This document shows, one piece after another, positions 7,508 through 15,618 of a stretch of 64,000 bases of DNA. The notes under the pieces are model-generated. The model saw nothing but the letters and a program-made list of their open reading frames with translations. It did no database searches and had not been told where the DNA came from. Made by a program: the position numbers and the translations under genes. Source of the stretch: Anseongella ginsenosidimutans (lineage in GTDB: Bacteria > Bacteroidota > Bacteroidia > Sphingobacteriales > Sphingobacteriaceae); contig NZ_CP042432.1 in assembly GCF_008033235.1 (NCBI RefSeq), positions 4,216,001-4,280,000 on the forward strand. Reading direction: 5' to 3'. The stretch's first letter is position 1. Each line of letters begins with the position of its first letter.

Positions 7508-8920
7508 TTATTTTTGCGAAGGCAATTCCCAGGGTTTCACGAACATTTCCCCTGCCCCCGGTTTACGGTCCAGCGAGCTGCCGATCTCCTGCCCGTGTTG
7601 CGTTGCCAGCTTCCTTAAAGATTCTGCTGTCACCACTCCCCCCGAAATTTCGCTGAGGGCGGCGCTCAGAAAACTTTCATTCATATCTCCGAACGGCGCA
7701 AAGTTTTCCTCCACATTGATATCCGGTTCAAACCCCTCTTCAAAATCCGATTCCATCTGTGAATTATATATCTTATAGATAATCGGCTGAAGCCCGTACT
7801 TGATCCGCTCGTTTTCGGGAATATTCCTCCGCTGGTCAGTAATGGTGGTAGAAGCCACATTTTTACCCACTGTCACATCATCGCCAATCAGCGTCACTTC
7901 CATATAGGGCTTCAACCCATTAATGATCAATTCGCTGGCAGAAGCCGTGTTCGTGGAGACCAAAACATATAAACGATTAAGGGTACCCAGATTGGGCGGA
8001 GTTTCTCCTTCTTCATAGAAGATGCTCACGGGAAGCGCCATTAGTTCCTCCTCGTTATCCTCGTATATCGCGAATATCTTATCTTCCTGGTAGCCTTGCA
8101 TGATGTAGCCGGCCAGCTTGGTGGCGGATGATACGGCCCCGCCAAGGTTATAGCGAAGATCAAGTATGAGTTCATTCACTCCGCCGGCTTTGAAGTTGCT
8201 GAAAATATCCTTCAGGGCCTGGTCATAGATCTCATCGGTATCATCCGCAGGACCTGGAATAAAGCTGTTATAGACCAAATAGCCGACCTTTCTTCCGCCG
8301 TGTTCGATTATATTATGATAATGTATCGGGTTTTCCTGTATCTCCGTCGCCTGCACGGTAACCGTTTCCTCAGTGGTGAAATTACCTTCTGCATCCAGCT
8401 GGCCTACCGCCAGTTCCTGGGGCTGTCCGGTATCAAAGAGGAGTTCGGTATAATTGCCGTCGGTCAGTTCCTCTCCGTTTACTTCTCCTATCCACATTCC
8501 CCGTTCAAGTCCTTTTGAGGCGGCGTCCGACCCGTCGTACGCATAAACCACCACAGCCGCAATGCGGTTATCGTTCGGATCATTGGTACGGTAATACAGC
8601 TTTACTTCATAACCAAAAGATTCAAATTTTCCGGACAGATTGTCAGAAAGCTCGTCACCGCTTTCCTGGATCCAGGAAAACCGGTCTTCGCTGCTGAGGA
8701 TCGATTCGAAAAATTCCAAGGGATCCTGGTCCATATTCGGATTAGCCGGGATGTCGTCGTTCCAGTAATATTCCCGTTCCATGTTCACAAGTATCCAGTC
8801 ATTTACCCGGCGGTTCTCCTTTACCTGGCCGGGAACGTCATCTTTCTGGCAGGAAGCGATAAGGGCTGCACAGCATAAGGCGGCCATCCACCGGCTGCTG
8901 CTTGTAAATATTCTCTTCAT
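7508..8920 (-). CDS. S41-family C-terminal-processing-type protease, lipoprotein
   Basis: The protein has 470 residues. A lipoprotein signal ends at IASC (Cys about residue 24), predicting a membrane-anchored periplasmic enzyme. An N-terminal S41 helical region is followed by a PDZ-like segment (about 95-190) and the tail-specific protease core starting at GYLVYNSF. The likely catalytic Ser is in TASASEL (about 329) and the likely Lys in TVGKN (about 353), the Ser/Lys dyad of CtpA/Prc-type proteases. ELILDLRYNLGG is the core strand motif. Its substrate is unknown. It is monocistronic, with its own terminator, and divergent from ettA. Confidence 0.87.
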   Translation of the reverse strand: MKRIFTSSSRWMAALCCAALIASCQKDDVPGQVKENRRVNDWILVNMEREYYWNDDIPANPNMDQDPLEFFESILSSEDRFSWIQESGDELSDNLSGKFESFGYEVKLYYRTNDPNDNRIAAVVVYAYDGSDAASKGLERGMWIGEVNGEELTDGNYTELLFDTGQPQELAVGQLDAEGNFTTEETVTVQATEIQENPIHYHNIIEHGGRKVGYLVYNSFIPGPADDTDEIYDQALKDIFSNFKAGGVNELILDLRYNLGGAVSSATKLAGYIMQGYQEDKIFAIYEDNEEELMALPVSIFYEEGETPPNLGTLNRLYVLVSTNTASASELIINGLKPYMEVTLIGDDVTVGKNVASTTITDQRRNIPENERIKYGLQPIIYKIYNSQMESDFEEGFEPDINVEENFAPFGDMNESFLSAALSEISGGVVTAESLRKLATQHGQEIGSSLDRKPGAGEMFVKPWELPSQK

Positions 8921-9036
8921 ACATCTGAGGTATAAGCTACTAAAGTAAGAAAATTCAGCACAATTTACATGCCGTACAAAGGCCCGCTTTCTTCCTATAT
9001 ACGAAGCAAATCATAAATTAGTTTGTTGGGCCGGTC

Positions 9037-9068
9037 ATTGCGTTTGTTAAACGAATGGCGTAGGTTTG
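9037..9068 (+). promoter_or_regulatory. Putative ettA promoter (ATTG-N20-TAGGTTTG)
   Basis: A full -7 box TAGGTTTG lies at 9061-9068, 20 bp before the ATG. The -33 partner is an imperfect ATTG at 9037-9040 with 20 bp spacing. Start would fall near 9074. Confidence 0.5.
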
Positions 9069-9087
9069 CAGGTTCAATTTCAATAAC

Positions 9088-10770
9088 ATGGCAGACGAAA
9101 AAATCATCTTCTCAATGGCGGGAGTCAGCAAGACCTATCCCCCGAACAAACAGGTACTTAAAAATATTTATCTCTCGTTTTTCTACGGGGCTAAAATAGG
9201 TGTGATCGGGCTGAACGGATCCGGGAAATCTTCGCTGCTGAAGATCATCGCGGGCCTGGATACCGCCTACCAGGGAGAAGTGGTCTTTTCCCCGGGGTAC
9301 AGTATAGGCTACCTTTCCCAGGAGCCGGAGCTGGATCCGGGCAAAACCGTTCGCCAGGTAGTGGAGGAAGGCGCCCATGAGATTATGTCCGTATTGAAAG
9401 AGTACGAAGAGATCAATGAAAAGTTCGGGCTGCCGGAAGTTTACGAAAACCCGGATGCAATGGAAAAGCTGATGAACCGGCAGGGAGAACTCCAGGATAA
9501 GCTGGAGGCCGCCGGCGGCTGGGAAATTGACAGCAAGCTGGAAAGAGCAATGGACGCCCTGCGATGCCCGGAACCCGATACGCTGATATCGGTACTTTCC
9601 GGCGGGGAACGCCGGCGGGTAGCTCTGTGCCGCCTTTTGATCCAGGAACCGGACGTCCTCCTGCTGGACGAACCCACCAACCACCTGGACGCAGAATCCA
9701 TTGATTGGCTGGAGCAACACCTTCAGCAATATAACGGGACGGTGATTGCCGTTACCCATGACCGCTATTTCCTTGATAATGTAGCCGGCTGGATCCTTGA
9801 ACTTGACCGCGGGGAAGGTATTCCCTGGAAGGGCAACTATTCGTCCTGGCTGGATCAGAAAGCCAAACGCCTGGCCCAGGAAGAAAAGCAGGAAACCAAG
9901 CGGCAGAAAACGCTGGAACGGGAGCTGGAATGGGTGCGGATGGCGCCTAAAGCAAGGCATGCAAAGTCCAGGGCGCGTCTTGCCAATTACGAAAAGCTAG
10001 CCGGCCAGGAAGCCCGGGAAAAAGAAGAAAAACTGGAATTATTTATTCCTTCCGGGCCACGCCTTGGAGATAAGGTGATTGTCGCTGAAAACGTATCCAA
10101 GGCTTACGGCGATAAATTATTATTCGAAAACCTGAATTTTATGCTGCCCCCGGCGGGAATCGTGGGCATCATCGGCCCCAACGGTGCAGGAAAGACTACA
10201 TTGTTTAAACTGATCACCGGCCAGGAAAAACCGGATACAGGTTCCCTCAGCATCGGCCAGACAGTAGCCCTTGCTTATGTGGACCAAACCCATGATGACC
10301 TGGACCCGGAGAAAACCGTTTGGGAAAATATTACGGGAGGTCATGAAACCCTGATGCTCGGCAGCCGCCCGGTGAATTCCAGGGCCTATGTTTCGCGCTT
10401 CAATTTCAATGGGGCCGACCAGCAGAAAAAAGTGAACGTACTCTCAGGCGGTGAACGTAACCGGGTACACCTGGCCATTACCCTGAAAAAGGATGCTAAC
10501 GTACTCCTCCTGGACGAACCGACCAACGATATTGACGTAAATACACTGCGCGCGCTGGAAGAAGGGCTGGAGAATTTTGCAGGCTGCGCCGTGATCATTT
10601 CCCACGACCGCTGGTTCCTGGATCGCATTTGTACGCATATCCTCGCTTTTGAGGGCAACTCACAAGTGTATTTCTTTGACGGCAATTACACGGAATACGA
10701 AGAAAACCGCAAAAAGCGCCTGGGCGATGATACGCCCCACAGGATCAAATACAAGAAGCTGACAAGCTAG
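9088..10770 (+). CDS. ettA: ABC-F translation factor EttA (energy-dependent translational throttle)
   Basis: This 560-residue soluble protein has two ABC ATPase domains and no membrane segments. It has Walker A GLNGSGKS near residue 40 and GPNGAGKT near 358, signatures LSGGERRR and LSGGERNR, and Walker B VLLLDEPTNHLD and VLLLDEPTNDID. The charged linker between domains (about 245-325, Lys/Glu-rich, ending ARHAKSRARLANYEKL) is the ABC-F P-site tRNA-interaction motif. EttA binds the ribosomal E site and gates entry into elongation according to ATP/ADP. Length and ends fit EttA better than Uup or the resistance ABC-Fs. Confidence 0.93.
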   Translation: MADEKIIFSMAGVSKTYPPNKQVLKNIYLSFFYGAKIGVIGLNGSGKSSLLKIIAGLDTAYQGEVVFSPGYSIGYLSQEPELDPGKTVRQVVEEGAHEIMSVLKEYEEINEKFGLPEVYENPDAMEKLMNRQGELQDKLEAAGGWEIDSKLERAMDALRCPEPDTLISVLSGGERRRVALCRLLIQEPDVLLLDEPTNHLDAESIDWLEQHLQQYNGTVIAVTHDRYFLDNVAGWILELDRGEGIPWKGNYSSWLDQKAKRLAQEEKQETKRQKTLERELEWVRMAPKARHAKSRARLANYEKLAGQEAREKEEKLELFIPSGPRLGDKVIVAENVSKAYGDKLLFENLNFMLPPAGIVGIIGPNGAGKTTLFKLITGQEKPDTGSLSIGQTVALAYVDQTHDDLDPEKTVWENITGGHETLMLGSRPVNSRAYVSRFNFNGADQQKKVNVLSGGERNRVHLAITLKKDANVLLLDEPTNDIDVNTLRALEEGLENFAGCAVIISHDRWFLDRICTHILAFEGNSQVYFFDGNYTEYEENRKKRLGDDTPHRIKYKKLTS

Positions 10771-10780
10771 GGTGCAAGTA

Positions 10781-12028
10781 CTAGCGCTGCGTTAAGCGAT
10801 ATTCGCCGGCAATGCTCCCGTCATCAAGGAGCATTTGCACATGCAGTTCCTCGTTGCCCGCCCGCCCTTTTATCAGCGTACGGACACCGCGGCCTTCGAA
10901 CCCGGGACCTCCCCCGATCATGATCGGAAAATGATGGTCCTCGTTGGCATCGTGTGTCTTGTAACGATGGGTATGCCCGGAAAGCTGCAGGTCAAACTTT
11001 CCTTTGTTCATCAGGGGGCCAAAAACTTTCCGGCAATGAAGCGTACCATGCCAGTCGCCCGAATGCCAGGGAGAGATATGGATAAGCGCCACCCGGAAGG
11101 CGGCCTTTTTAAATTCCCGGCTTTCTATTTCTTTTTCCAGCCAGCGCGCTTGTTTCTCCCGGTAACGGTCATAAGATACCAGGCCTGAATATTCTTCGGA
11201 ACTGTCCTCCTTGTCTTCGCCTGAATCCAGTACTACAAACCGCACCGGGCCCTGTGAAAAAGCAAAGTAACAGTTCCCGCCCGGATAATTGAAGTAGTCG
11301 AACATTTGCCGGGCGTACTTTCCTCTTGGCTCATGATTACCCTGTACCATAATAAAAGGTGTACTGCTGGCAAACAGGCTGGCGCTGGGCTCCAGCAGGT
11401 TTTTGATGATCATGGGTTCGTCATCCACCCAGTTAAAGGAATCCCCGTTGTATACCACAAAGTCATAGTCCTTTTCCGGCGCCAGCTTCCCCAAAAGTTC
11501 CGAAATATTCTGCGGACGCTCATGCAGGTCATTGAACACGGCAAAACGTACCTCCTTCTCTTCACCCGAAAGCGTTTTAAACTCAAACGGCCCCTGTTCG
11601 ATGGTTTCCCCGAAGGTAATGCTGTATGGTTTGAACACCGTTATCTCAGTAGACACTACTTTATACTGATAAGGAGTGCCGGGCTTCAAGCCTTCCAGCG
11701 GAATATTATTTATCCGGTTATTTGCCTGTATAAGCCCGTTTTTCTCGGAAAAGAATTTCCTGGGTGGTTTTCCCTCTTCATATAGCTCTACCCAGTTAAA
11801 GCTGCGGCGGGAATTGATCCACATGATATTGACGGAATCAACGGACAGATGCTGCAGATAGGGAGCTGTTAAAAAGGTGTTGGGGCCTTCCGGCAAACCT
11901 TCCGGTGCGTCCGCCCCAGGGAGGGCCTCCGCTGCCGGAACCGCAAAGGCAGCAGCAGGCATCAGGCCAAGGAGTCCGGCGGTTGAAATATTCTTTAAAA
12001 AGTCTCTTCTTTTAATGTCTTCTGTCAT
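10781..12028 (-). CDS. Tat-exported calcineurin-like metallophosphoesterase with N-terminal Ig/FN3-like domain
   Basis: The protein has 415 residues. A twin-arginine leader (KRRDFLKNIS, then GLLGLMPAAAFA) predicts export in folded form. An N-terminal beta domain (about 50-140, VNIMWINSR) precedes the phosphoesterase core with the metal-binding series FNDLHE, VYNGDSF, VQGNHEPRG, IHISPWHSG and LSGHTHRYK. The architecture resembles purple acid phosphatase-type enzymes, but the substrate cannot be read from sequence. Its 3' end meets ettA with only a 10 bp gap. Confidence 0.86.
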   Translation of the reverse strand: MTEDIKRRDFLKNISTAGLLGLMPAAAFAVPAAEALPGADAPEGLPEGPNTFLTAPYLQHLSVDSVNIMWINSRRSFNWVELYEEGKPPRKFFSEKNGLIQANNRINNIPLEGLKPGTPYQYKVVSTEITVFKPYSITFGETIEQGPFEFKTLSGEEKEVRFAVFNDLHERPQNISELLGKLAPEKDYDFVVYNGDSFNWVDDEPMIIKNLLEPSASLFASSTPFIMVQGNHEPRGKYARQMFDYFNYPGGNCYFAFSQGPVRFVVLDSGEDKEDSSEEYSGLVSYDRYREKQARWLEKEIESREFKKAAFRVALIHISPWHSGDWHGTLHCRKVFGPLMNKGKFDLQLSGHTHRYKTHDANEDHHFPIMIGGGPGFEGRGVRTLIKGRAGNEELHVQMLLDDGSIAGEYRLTQR

Positions 12029-12175
12029 GGCTCGACAATGGTTTAGTGTATCGCTGAATCAAAAATGCAAATTAATTTTGTAAAGCCGCGACAGAGAGCC
12101 GGGCTTCACCGTTTCTTCATGATTTTTTAATACAAACCTTCCGGATTAAGCGAAGAATACATTACCTTAGTATCT

Positions 12176-12649
12176 ATGGCCTGGAGAAAATTTAACGGAG
12201 AACAGGTCCATTTTGCCATCACTGACGAAGTGGAAACCGCCCTTGAACGGGAAATACAGGCAGGGTTTCGATTGAAAGTCTGCATAGGTACCGATTCACA
12301 GGTAAAAAACGGCATCACCGAATTTGCTACCGTTATTGTTTTCCTTCGGGAACGCCGGGGCGGCTTTATGTACATTCACCAGGAACGCACCAGGAAGAAA
12401 ATGAGTATCCGGGAGCGTATGCTGAACGAGGTACAGAAATCTATTGAAGTTGCCTATTCGCTCTGCGATCTGCTTGATCTATACGATGTGGACATGGAAG
12501 TACATGCAGATATCAATACGAACCCCCAGTTTAAATCCAACGCCGCCCTGCATGAAGCAATGGGGTATATTCTGAGCATGGGCTTTGTCTTCAAGGCAAA
12601 ACCGGAAGCTTTCGCCAGCAGCTGCTGCGCCAATAAGATCGTTAATTAA
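12176..12649 (+). CDS. RNase H-fold protein of the YkuK/DUF458 family
   Basis: The protein has 157 residues. The pattern KVCIGTDSQVKNG followed by TVIVFLRERRGGFMYIHQE and later VHADINTNPQFKSN matches the YkuK/DUF458 family, predicted to adopt a ribonuclease H-like fold with acidic residues in the first and fourth strands. Biological role and nuclease activity are unproven to my knowledge. A TACCTTAG sequence (one mismatch to the -7 box) lies 9 bp before the ATG. Its stop codon overlaps that of the convergent small membrane-protein gene. Confidence 0.82.
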   Translation: MAWRKFNGEQVHFAITDEVETALEREIQAGFRLKVCIGTDSQVKNGITEFATVIVFLRERRGGFMYIHQERTRKKMSIRERMLNEVQKSIEVAYSLCDLLDLYDVDMEVHADINTNPQFKSNAALHEAMGYILSMGFVFKAKPEAFASSCCANKIVN

Positions 12650-12903
12650 TTGATAAAAAACACGATTCCCAGAACCGAACTTATTATAGCGATTAACTGC
12701 ACCAGCCCTACGCCGTAGACCGATGTCAGAATGCCGGACCGGAGCTTTTCCAGGTCTTCCTTGGTCGCATAAATCTCCTTCCTGAAGTCAAGCTGCTGTT
12801 TCATTTCATCCTTTAAATAACCGACCATCGTTTCTGCTTCATTTTCTCCAAGCTTGTTTTTCAATGCCTGGAACAATTGGATTTCTCTGGTAGTAGCTAT
12901 CAT
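12646..12903 (-). CDS. Small coiled-coil protein with a C-terminal membrane anchor (DUF1640-like)
   Basis: I choose the ATG at 12903 (MIATTREIQLFQ, 85 residues). An upstream ATG at 12927 would add eight residues. The first ~60 residues are charged and helical (EAETMVGYLKDEMKQQLDFRKEIYATKEDLEKLRSG). The last ~24 are hydrophobic (VQLIAIISSVLGIVFFI), a single membrane segment ending the protein. The layout resembles small DUF1640/CCDC90-type proteins. Function is unknown. It overlaps the preceding gene's stop by four bases tail to tail. Confidence 0.68.
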   Translation of the reverse strand: MIATTREIQLFQALKNKLGENEAETMVGYLKDEMKQQLDFRKEIYATKEDLEKLRSGILTSVYGVGLVQLIAIISSVLGIVFFIN

Positions 12904-12911
12904 GGCAGATA

Positions 12912-12919
12912 TAGGTTTG
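12912..12919 (+). promoter_or_regulatory. -7 box TAGGTTTG upstream of the methyltransferase gene
   Basis: The box matches the -7 consensus fully. It sits downstream of two possible in-frame start codons of the methyltransferase (12854 and 12902), so it argues for the ATG at 12977. The -33 region is poor. Confidence 0.45.
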
Positions 12920-12976
12920 TCTAGCAAATCTAAAAAAATTTCCGCTTACCTTTACGGGAAAATACAAAAAAAATTA

Positions 12977-13873
12977 ATGCAGCATACCGTTCATAAAAAA
13001 TGCCCCGTTTGCGGAAGCAGCAGGATCCGGCACGACCTGAAGTGCAGGGATCACCTGGTTTCCGGAATGGTCTTTCCTGTTGACAAATGCCTTGATTGCG
13101 GCCTGGGCTTCACCCAGCATATTCCCTCCGGAGACGTCATGGGAACCTTCTATAAATCTGAAAATTACGTTTCTCATACTGATACCCGGAAAGGGATGGT
13201 GAACCAACTTTACCACCGGGTGCGGACAATCATGCTCTCACGCAAGCAAAAACTCGTTGAACAATATACCAGGGAGCGAAAGGGAAAATTGCTGGACATC
13301 GGCTGCGGCACCGGCTATTTTATCAGCCACATGCAAAAGGCCGGATGGGAAGTCCACGGCGTAGAGCCTGACCCCGATGCAAGGAAGCTGGCCGAGAAAT
13401 TAATCAAACAGCCCGTAAGCGATGTTGAAGGGCTTTTTCAGCTGGAAAATGCCGGCGCAGACGTAGTCACCATGTGGCATGTCCTGGAACACGTGGAAGA
13501 CCCGGCGTCTTATTTGGCCCGGATCCACGCCCTCCTGAAAGACGGGGGGTATTTTATAGCCGCAGTCCCTAACCACCAGAGCTTTGATGCCAAGGTGTAC
13601 AAGGAATACTGGGCCGCCTATGACGTTCCCCGCCATTTATGGCATTTCAGCCCTGATTCCATCAGGAAACTTACCGAAGCGCAGGGCTTCCGCCTGGTAG
13701 GAAAACAACGGATGCCCTTCGACTCCTTTTATGTATCCATCCTGAGCGAAAAAAACAAAAAACGCAGCTTTGCCCTGTTCCTCGGCGCCGTTAACGGAGG
13801 CCTCTCCTACCTGCAAAGCCTGGTAAATATTAACAAATCCAGTTCACTGATCTATATTTTCAGGAAGTACTGA
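12977..13873 (+). CDS. Class I SAM-dependent methyltransferase with N-terminal zinc ribbon
   Basis: The protein has 298 residues from the chosen ATG (MQHTVHKK), which lies downstream of a -7 box. A zinc ribbon CPVC...CLDCGLGF occupies about residues 9-45. The Rossmann core begins at LLDIGCGTGYFISHMQKAGWEVHGVEPD (shown here in parts: LLDIGCGTGYF, then GVEPD), with post-motif VVTMWHVLEHVEDP. This two-domain form is common among methyltransferases acting on sugars or lipids in envelope biosynthesis, but the acceptor is unknown and no sugar genes adjoin it. Confidence 0.83.
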   Translation: MQHTVHKKCPVCGSSRIRHDLKCRDHLVSGMVFPVDKCLDCGLGFTQHIPSGDVMGTFYKSENYVSHTDTRKGMVNQLYHRVRTIMLSRKQKLVEQYTRERKGKLLDIGCGTGYFISHMQKAGWEVHGVEPDPDARKLAEKLIKQPVSDVEGLFQLENAGADVVTMWHVLEHVEDPASYLARIHALLKDGGYFIAAVPNHQSFDAKVYKEYWAAYDVPRHLWHFSPDSIRKLTEAQGFRLVGKQRMPFDSFYVSILSEKNKKRSFALFLGAVNGGLSYLQSLVNINKSSSLIYIFRKY

Positions 13874-13887
13874 AGTTTGGCATTCCC

Positions 13888-14529
13888 TTAAAGCGCCTCT
13901 TCGTTCTTCACGTGTGTCCGGAGATGGCGCTCTAGCTTTGTGTATATACTGTCTTTGAAAAGATAGGTATCAGGGCCCTTGATGAACTTTACGTCGCCCC
14001 GGTTATAGGCCATAAGGCTGTAATCCACCTGGGTTGTATCGCCCCGGCTGGTGATGGTCAGGTATTCAAAATCTGAAAAAGAGGAGGCGCCGCTTGGACG
14101 CAGGTAGCAGTCCTGTTTAAGTACCGTAGCTGCTACGGGATCACCGGGGAAATAATTTTTTATGAGTTCTTTATGCGCGTCCGAACCTTGTTTGCCAAGC
14201 CCCAGCGCGGTGGTTAACTCACAGGTTTCTCCGTGACAATTTGTTCCTCCCATTGCAGCGTAAAAAGCAGCCAGCGCCCTGAGCGGCTCGTTCAATCCGC
14301 TGATCACGTCCGGGTCAAGCCTGCCGGGGACCGTATCGGTATCCAGGATGAGTTGATAGACAGCATTTGTTGCTGCCGGCCTGTTTGTTTCAGCATCAAT
14401 ACTTTCGTTTGCCCCGGCTAAGGTTTCGCTCTGCGCAGCGCCACCGCTTCCGGCCGTTTTATCATTTTGCCCCGGCCCGGCGCAGGCAGCCAGAAGTATC
14501 ATTCCGAAAAAGTAACCAAGTCTTTTCAT
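13888..14529 (-). CDS. Lipoprotein of unknown function
   Basis: I choose the ATG at 14529 (MKRLGYFFGMILLAAC), which puts a lipobox LLAAC at the right distance; a start at 14568 would bury the signal. The protein has 213 residues. A low-complexity Gly/Ala/Ser/Asn stretch follows the lipidated Cys, then a compact domain with a Cys pair in GGTNCHGETCELTTALGLG and another Cys in KQDCYLRPSG. I do not recognise the domain. It lies alone between two unrelated genes. Confidence 0.72.
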   Translation of the reverse strand: MKRLGYFFGMILLAACAGPGQNDKTAGSGGAAQSETLAGANESIDAETNRPAATNAVYQLILDTDTVPGRLDPDVISGLNEPLRALAAFYAAMGGTNCHGETCELTTALGLGKQGSDAHKELIKNYFPGDPVAATVLKQDCYLRPSGASSFSDFEYLTITSRGDTTQVDYSLMAYNRGDVKFIKGPDTYLFKDSIYTKLERHLRTHVKNEEAL

Positions 14530-14614
14530 TTTTGAATATCTGTGATCTTCCTGTAAAATAGGAAACAATTTGAAGAAACACGAATACGGTATGAAGCAAC
14601 CAGGGGAGGCGGCT

Positions 14615-15556
14615 TCAACAGGCCGGAAGGAAGGCGCTTCCCTGGCGGACGCCGGCGGACTCCAGCGAATTATCGATGAAAGCCTGGATCTCTGAGCGTT
14701 TCAGCTTCCATTGAGGGGCGATCAGCAGGTTTTTGTCGGCAAGGCCGAAGAGACGCTGAATGACCACATCTTCGCGGAGAAGGGGAATAAATTCACAGAT
14801 AAAATCGGTGTATTCTTCGAGGGAAAACAGCTTAAAGGGGTTTCGCTTATAATGTACGCCCATGATAGAACCTTCTACGATATGCAGGTGGTGCAGTTTT
14901 ATGAAACGGATCCCGGGGAAATTATTGATTACTTTCGCGTAGCGAAGCATCATTTCCCGGCTCTCCCAGGGGAACCCGAAAATGGTGTGGACGCACACGT
15001 CAAGGGGGCTGTGTTCCAGTAAGCGGAGCGCATTCTCCAGGTCGGCATGGGTGCATCCGCGGTTAATGCGGCCGAGGGTTTCGTCATAAATGGATTCCAT
15101 TCCCATTTCCAGGTCCACGTCTACTCTTTCGGCATAAGATTCCAGCAGGGCAATCTTCTCCGCGTCAAGGCAGTCCGGGCGGGTGCCTACCGATAAGCCC
15201 ACCACATCTGCGGAATTTACCGACAAGGCTTCGTCGTACAACACTTTCAACTCCTTAGCCGGGGCGTAGGTATTGGTATTGGGCTGAAAATAAATGATGA
15301 ACTTTTCGGCCTTGTAGCTGTGCCGGGCTCGTTCCATTCCCTTTTCCACCTGCTCGGCAAGAGAAGGAAGGTGACGGGCGGCGTCGGGAGTAAAGGAATC
15401 CACGTTGCAATATGTGCAGCCTCCGAAGCCTTTTTTCCCGTCGCGGTTGGGGCAGGTAAAGCCGGCATCCACAATAACCTTATATACCTTCTTCCCGCCG
15501 TACTTTTGCCGGAGATAGCTTCCGTAATTATTATATACTTTTTTACCCTGCTCCAT
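14615..15556 (-). CDS. Radical SAM protein of the TIGR01212 (YhcC-like) family
   Basis: The protein has 313 residues from ATG 15556; an in-frame ATG at 15580 is possible. The radical SAM cluster motif is CPNRDGKKGFGGCTYC, a long CxnCxxC spacing typical of the YhcC/TIGR01212 group. Further motifs are FQPNTNTYAP, GLSVGTRPDCL and DLEMGMESIYDETL. The family is widespread and has been placed near tRNA modification enzymes, but its reaction is unsettled as far as I know. A -7 box TACCTTTG ends 7 nt before ATG 15556, which supports this start. Confidence 0.85.
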   Translation of the reverse strand: MEQGKKVYNNYGSYLRQKYGGKKVYKVIVDAGFTCPNRDGKKGFGGCTYCNVDSFTPDAARHLPSLAEQVEKGMERARHSYKAEKFIIYFQPNTNTYAPAKELKVLYDEALSVNSADVVGLSVGTRPDCLDAEKIALLESYAERVDVDLEMGMESIYDETLGRINRGCTHADLENALRLLEHSPLDVCVHTIFGFPWESREMMLRYAKVINNFPGIRFIKLHHLHIVEGSIMGVHYKRNPFKLFSLEEYTDFICEFIPLLREDVVIQRLFGLADKNLLIAPQWKLKRSEIQAFIDNSLESAGVRQGSAFLPAC

Positions 15557-15562
15557 TCCCTG

Positions 15563-15570
15563 CAAAGGTA
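15563..15570 (-). promoter_or_regulatory. -7 box TACCTTTG of the radical SAM gene (possibly leaderless)
   Basis: This is a full -7 consensus on the minus strand. Its last base is 7 nt from the A of ATG 15556, so transcription would start at or beside the start codon. No good -33 TTTG lies 19-21 bp upstream. Confidence 0.45.
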
Positions 15571-15604
15571 AGGAAAGCATTCGGCCATATCACGGCTTTT
15601 TTCA

Positions 15605-15612
15605 TAGTTTTG
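15605..15612 (+). promoter_or_regulatory. -7 box TAGTTTTG of icmF (possibly leaderless)
   Basis: The box ends 7 nt before the icmF ATG, the same spacing as the divergent box at 15563-15570. The -33 element is weak (TTCG). Confidence 0.45.
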
Positions 15613-15618
15613 TAAAGC

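Noticed and set aside
12854-12976. Longer N-terminus for the zinc-ribbon methyltransferase
   Set aside because: The candidate starts at 12854 and 12902 lie upstream of the TAGGTTTG box and overlap the divergent small gene; the 12977 ATG fits better.
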